Positions 13,778-16,933 of a stretch of DNA of 16,933 bases are shown here, in pieces. Origin of the DNA: Deltaproteobacteria bacterium (GTDB taxonomy: Bacteria > Myxococcota > Polyangia > Polyangiales > B10-G4); NCBI GenBank assembly GCA_019312705.1, contig JAFDCW010000137.1, positions 1 through 16,933 on the forward strand, in the 5' to 3' direction. The notes beneath the pieces were generated by a model that was given only the letters and a program-made list of their open reading frames with translations, did no database searches and was not told the DNA's origin. The translations under genes were made by a program, and so were the position numbers. The stretch's first letter is position 1. Each line of letters opens with the position of its first letter.

Positions 13778-14526
13778 GGAACCGGGACCGCAACCCGCCC
13801 GTCGCAGATGGGAAGGTCGAGGGCACGCTCGGTGGCCCGGCGGGCGATGGCCAGGGCGTCCCGGCCTCGATCGAGGCGGAATGGGTGCACCCGGGGCAAT
13901 CCCTCGATCACCAGCGAGACCAGGCCTCGGCGCCGGGGGATGTTGAGCGACTCGGACCCGGGCCTCCTCCACGGGGACCGGGATGCGAGGTGGTGAAAGA
14001 GAACCCGCCCCTCCGGCATTGCCGTGACGCCCGGTCGGTCGCTGACGCCGCCGTCGACGTAGAGGCGGCCACCCACACGAACCGGGCGAAACATGAAGGG
14101 GACGGCGCAGGAGGCGTGCACCGCCGCCGGCAGGGAGCCGGAGGTCAGCGCCCGGGGCCGACGACCCAGGACGTCGTGCACGGCGACCGAGACCGGAGTA
14201 CGGCACTCGGCGAAAGTCCGCGGCAAGAGCCCGTGCAGCCGCTCCCGAAAGAGGCGCCCGCGGAGCAGCCCGGGGCCCGGGGCCGGGTCCCAGAAGTCGC
14301 CTCGTTCGAGCACGGAGAGCTCCTCGCCCAGCGCCTCCGGCCGAAGCCCAGCCCCGTAGCACGCCGCGACCAGAGCCCCGGCGCTCGCCCCACAGACATG
14401 ATCCGGGCGAGGCGCCCCTCGAATGAGGGCGTCGACCATGCCGGTGTGAGCGTAGAAGCCGAAGAAGCCCGACGAGAGAGCCAGCGCATAGGGCCCCTCG
14501 ACGAGCCACTCGCGAAGCGTCTTCAG
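13774..14526 (-). CDS. Patatin-like phospholipase, apparent CTG start
   Basis: A 250-residue (from CTG) serine acyl hydrolase of the patatin family. The oxyanion region is 'ALALSSGFFGFYAHTGM' (residues 14-30), the nucleophile elbow is 'CGASAGALVA' with Ser48, and the dyad Asp158 is in 'LYVDGGVSDRPG'. 'FWDPAPGPGLLRG', 'HASCAVPFMFRPV' and 'FHHLASRSPWRR' also occur in what I recall of a myxobacterial subfamily. There is no signal peptide, so it acts in the cytoplasm or at the inner face of the membrane, releasing fatty acids from lipids. No ATG, GTG or TTG lies in frame upstream of ATG 14439, which would cut off the oxyanion region. CTG at 14526-14524 overlaps the preceding stop as CTGA, the geometry of a coupled start, and restores the complete fold. 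The following gene starts 36 bases after the stop. Confidence 0.82.
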   Translation of the reverse strand: MKTLREWLVEGPYALALSSGFFGFYAHTGMVDALIRGAPRPDHVCGASAGALVAACYGAGLRPEALGEELSVLERGDFWDPAPGPGLLRGRLFRERLHGLLPRTFAECRTPVSVAVHDVLGRRPRALTSGSLPAAVHASCAVPFMFRPVRVGGRLYVDGGVSDRPGVTAMPEGRVLFHHLASRSPWRRPGSESLNIPRRRGLVSLVIEGLPRVHPFRLDRGRDALAIARRATERALDLPICDGRVAVPVP

Positions 14527-15752
14527 GGGAAGATTCCGCGCTCTTCGTAGGCCAGATACAAGTTTTGCAGCGCGAGGGCGTAGGCGGCGATGCGGGGGGA
14601 CACGTTGCGCTCGCGCGAGAAGTACATCACCCGGTGATAGGCGTCGGTCATCGCCTTGTGCAGCTTTTCATCGACGCGGGATAGCTCCCAGCGCTCGCTG
14701 CGCTTGTTCTGGCACCACTCGTAGTAGCTGACCGTCACGCCGCCGGAGTTGGCGAGCACGTCGGGGATGACCGCGATCTTGCGGTCGTAGAGAATCTGCT
14801 CGCCCTCGGGGTTGATCGGCCCGTTGGCACCCTCGGCGATGACCCGGACCTTGAGGGCATTCGCCTCTTCCACACCGACCTGATTCTCGAGGGCGGCGGG
14901 GATGAAGATGTCCGCCTCGATGCCGAAGAAGTCCTCGCGGGAGATCTCTTCGCCATGGGGGTATCCGGCGATCGAGCCGTTGATCCGCACGTGCTCGGCG
15001 AGCTTGTGGGGGAAGAAACCCTCTGGGTTGTGTAGATAACCGGTGTGGTCACCGGTGGCGATGGTCGACACGCCGAGCTTGTTGAGCAGGATTGCGGAGT
15101 GGCTACCGACGTTGCCGAAGCCCTGGATGATCGCCGTCTTGCCCTCGAGCTCGAAGCGGTTCTCCTTGGCCCACTCGACGAGGCAGTGGACGACGCCCTG
15201 GGAGGTTGCTTTCGTACGGCCGTGGGAGCCGCCGCTCACCACGGACTTGCCCGTCACGATGCGTCGCTGGGCGTTCTTCTCCACGTGGCCGACGGTGTTC
15301 ATGTAGGTATCCATCATCCAAACCATGGTGTTGGAGTTGGTCCCTACATCCGGCGCCGGGATGTCGTACTCGGGGCCGATATTCGCGCCGAGGGCGTGGG
15401 TGAAGCGACGGGTGAGACGCATGAGCTCCTTGTGGGAGTAGTCGTGCGGGTTGAGCTTCACGCCGCCCTTCGCTCCACCGAAGGGGATCTCCATCAGCGC
15501 CGACTTCCACGTCATCATCGACGCGAGGGCCTTCAGGTCGTCGAGGCTGACCGTCGCGTGGAAGCGCATGCCGCCCTTGTAGGGCCCGAGCATGTTGTTG
15601 TGCTGGATGCGGTAGCCCTTGAACATCTTGTGGCTGCCGTCATCCATCAAAACGGGGAAGTTGACGATGATCTCGTTCTTGGGCTGCGAGAGGATCTGCC
15701 CGATGTACTCGGAGAGGTCGACGGGTCAATCCTGCGGCGCGTCAATCCTCAC
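14523..15752 (-). CDS. Glu/Leu/Phe/Val dehydrogenase with an in-frame TGA at codon 9
   Basis: The frame encodes a 409-codon amino-acid dehydrogenase of normal family length. It oxidatively deaminates glutamate or a related amino acid to the 2-oxoacid with NAD(P). Visible motifs: 'GPYKGGMRFH', catalytic Lys in 'PFGGAKGGV', 'PAPDVGTNSNTMVWMMDTY' with the catalytic Asp, 'GGSHGRTKATSQGV', the Rossmann motif 'IIQGFGNVGSH', and 'ANSGGVTVSYYEW'. GTG at 15752-15750 overlaps the cdsA stop as GTGA and reads V-R-I-D-A-P-Q-D, then TGA (15728-15726), then P-V-D-L-S-E-Y-I-G-Q-I-L and the conserved 'IIVNFPVLMDDG'. The first standard start after the TGA is TTG 15650, giving 375 residues and dropping about 25 family-typical residues. 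So it is a point mutation, a sequencing error, readthrough of a TGA-C context, or an unusual start. The rest of the reading frame is intact. Glutamate versus leucine/valine preference cannot be decided by eye. Confidence 0.82.
15725..15749. repeat. 9-bp direct repeat at the cdsA/dehydrogenase junction
   Basis: GTCAATCCT occurs at 15725-15733 and again at 15741-15749, 16 bases apart. The right copy covers the first base of the cdsA stop codon's complement, and the left copy contains the in-frame TGA of the dehydrogenase frame. A small duplication may have shaped this junction, although removing 16 bases would not by itself restore an open frame from the GTG. Confidence 0.7.
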
Positions 15753-16609
15753 GACGGTGGGAGGAACCACACGGCGTAGAGCCACGTGGCGAGGCCGGTC
15801 ATCACCAGAGCGTCGATGCGGTCGAGGAGCCCACCGTGGCCGGGTACGATGAAGCCGCTGTCCTTGAAGCCGGTGCTGCGCTTGATGAGGGAGATGGTCA
15901 GGTCGCCCGCCTGGCCGACGATGCTCGCGATGAGGCCGAGGGCGATGCCGTGCACGAGGGGTAGATCCGGCAGGAACCAGAAGTGGGCGAGCAGCGCCCC
16001 CCCGATGCTCGCCGCGGCGCCGCCAACGGCGCCTTCGATGGTCTTCTTGGGCGAGACCTTCGGGTAGAGCTTGTGTTTGCCGAAGGCGCGGCCGGCGAAG
16101 TAACCGCCGGTGTCGCCGAACCAAGCGAGCATCATGGCGAGCGCCACCCAGGCGCCGCCGTGGTCGAGGCGGTGGAGCTGTGCGATCGCCGAGAGCATGC
16201 CGCCGGCGAAAAGCGGGGTGACGACGAGCCAGCCCATGCGGTTGCCGGCACTCTCGATCGGGTCCGGTGAAAAGAGCGCAAACAAGAAGCCGAGGGCGAT
16301 CACGCCGAGGACGGCGCTCGTGACCGCGAGGCTCGACGGAGCGAAATAGAAGACCGCGAGGACCCCGAGGGTGGCGATGACCGACCAAACTTGCAGGCCC
16401 CGGTACCCCGCGAGGGTCATGCCCGAGAGCTCCATCGCGGAGACGGCCGAGGCCACCACGACGATGGAGAAGAAGGCCCACCACGGCGCCCAAAAGAGCG
16501 AGTAGAGGAGCACGGGTACGACGACGACGGCGGTGAGCAGTCGAGCCACTAGGTTCGACATACCGCCGCTCTTCTTCACGGCTTCCGCCGGTGGCACTGA
16601 CTCAGCCAT
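15749..16609 (-). CDS. cdsA: Phosphatidate cytidylyltransferase
   Basis: A 286-residue integral membrane enzyme that makes CDP-diacylglycerol from phosphatidic acid and CTP, the branch point to all phospholipids. The C-terminal family signature is complete from residue about 241: 'SLIKRSTGFKDSGFIVPGHG' followed by GLLDRID, with the Lys-Arg, Lys-Asp, His-Gly-Gly and Asp-Arg-x-Asp elements in place. Additional conserved parts are 'AWFGDTGGYFAGRAFGKHKL' and 'VSPKKTIEG'. Roughly eight membrane segments can be counted. The N-terminal 15 residues are a polar extension before 'SNLVARLLTAVVVV'. ATG 16609 lies 16 bases after the uppS stop, the usual uppS-cdsA operon order. The genes that often follow (dxr, rseP, bamA) are replaced here by the dehydrogenase and patatin. 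No strong Shine-Dalgarno sequence is visible. Confidence 0.96.
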   Translation of the reverse strand: MAESVPPAEAVKKSGGMSNLVARLLTAVVVVPVLLYSLFWAPWWAFFSIVVVASAVSAMELSGMTLAGYRGLQVWSVIATLGVLAVFYFAPSSLAVTSAVLGVIALGFLFALFSPDPIESAGNRMGWLVVTPLFAGGMLSAIAQLHRLDHGGAWVALAMMLAWFGDTGGYFAGRAFGKHKLYPKVSPKKTIEGAVGGAAASIGGALLAHFWFLPDLPLVHGIALGLIASIVGQAGDLTISLIKRSTGFKDSGFIVPGHGGLLDRIDALVMTGLATWLYAVWFLPPS

Positions 16610-16625
16610 TACGACGGTGGCTATA

Positions 16626-16933
16626 TCAGATCGCGGCGTTCTTCTGCGCGTGAGGAATGGAGGTGCTCGCCTCGGCGTCGGGTTCGCACCTGGATTCGGC
16701 GTCCTCTTCGGTCACCGAGGTCTCAACCCGGCCAAAGCGTCTGTTTCGTTTTTGATACTCTGCGACGGCGTCGTAGAGGTCGGCCTCGGAGTAGTTTGGC
16801 CAGAGCGTGTCGCTGAAATACAGCTCGGCGTAGGCAGCGCCCCAGAGCAAGAAGTTGGAGATGCGTTGTTCGCCGCCAGTGCGAATGAGCAGATCAACCG
16901 GCCCGACCTCGAGAGAAGGCATCGCCGCTTCGA
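16626..16933 (-). CDS. uppS: Isoprenyl transferase (undecaprenyl diphosphate synthase), C-terminal part
   Basis: The gene enters from the right edge; only the last 102 codons are present. The cis-prenyltransferase signature is intact: '[18 protein letters not shown]' followed by '[20 protein letters not shown]' and '[13 protein letters not shown]'. The enzyme condenses isopentenyl diphosphate units onto farnesyl diphosphate to make the lipid carrier for peptidoglycan and O-antigen. The family usually stops soon after 'RRFG'; here a further 35 residues follow ([20 protein letters not shown] and on), an acidic tail without recognisable motif. It is directly upstream of cdsA. Confidence 0.95.
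   Translation of the reverse strand, partial: EAAMPSLEVGPVDLLIRTGGEQRISNFLLWGAAYAELYFSDTLWPNYSEADLYDAVAEYQKRNRRFGRVETSVTEEDAESRCEPDAEASTSIPHAQKNAAI

Noticed and set aside
12433..14550. 705-codon plus-strand open frame
   Set aside because: It runs antisense through the DUF4388 and patatin genes and gives a compositionally biased product without domains.
15690..15728. Selenocysteine insertion at the TGA of the dehydrogenase
   Set aside because: The bases after the TGA form only a 4-bp CCCG/CGGG pairing with a long loop, not a bacterial SECIS hairpin, and the family has no selenocysteine at this place.

Overview
The window is GC-rich, gene-dense DNA whose gene families point to a myxobacterium-like member of Myxococcota (the former deltaproteobacteria). 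The clues are DUF4388 proteins, a soluble patatin with an SSGFFGFYAHTG motif, long Ala/Pro/Asp-rich linkers, an NtrY-like kinase beside a DUF4390-like protein, and a near-consensus sigma-54 promoter. The phylum is inferred from gene content only. I see no rRNA, tRNA, CRISPR array or insertion sequence, and no gene-free stretch longer than about 180 bases.

Left part (1-6242). The 5' end of a crotonase-family gene runs off the left edge. Next come a D-2-hydroxyacid dehydrogenase with a TTGACA promoter and an exported, C-terminally anchored phosphodiester glycosidase (NAGPA family), all on the minus strand. Divergent from the glycosidase, across an element rich in inverted repeats, is a lipoprotein kinase that resembles animal Four-jointed/FAM20 secretory kinases. 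A 97-residue orphan protein follows, behind a sigma-54-type promoter with a good ribosome binding site. A DUF2079 multi-pass membrane protein faces it.

Middle (6241-8379). A membrane-anchored DUF4178 protein is divergent from the DUF2079 gene and convergent, with a 1-base gap, with a Fic-fold protein whose catalytic motif is degenerate. A TlpA-type membrane-tethered thioredoxin lies upstream of the Fic gene.

Right part (8433-16933), all minus strand. In transcription order: uppS (partial), cdsA, Glu/Leu/Phe/Val dehydrogenase, patatin, a DUF4388 tail-anchored protein, a one-POTRA Omp85 protein, a DUF4390-like secreted protein, an NtrY-like histidine kinase, then TlpA. Several junctions are 4-base overlaps or direct abutments, so much of this is probably co-transcribed and translationally coupled. 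uppS and cdsA supply undecaprenyl and CDP-diacylglycerol lipid precursors. The Omp85/DUF4390/kinase block looks like an outer-membrane assembly and sensing module, with no response regulator in view.

Most notable points: the Four-jointed-like kinase; the sigma-54 promoter driving an orphan small protein; an in-frame TGA at codon 9 of the glutamate dehydrogenase reading frame; the patatin, whose only start that keeps its oxyanion motif is CTG, overlapping the dehydrogenase stop as CTGA; and the degenerate Fic protein.
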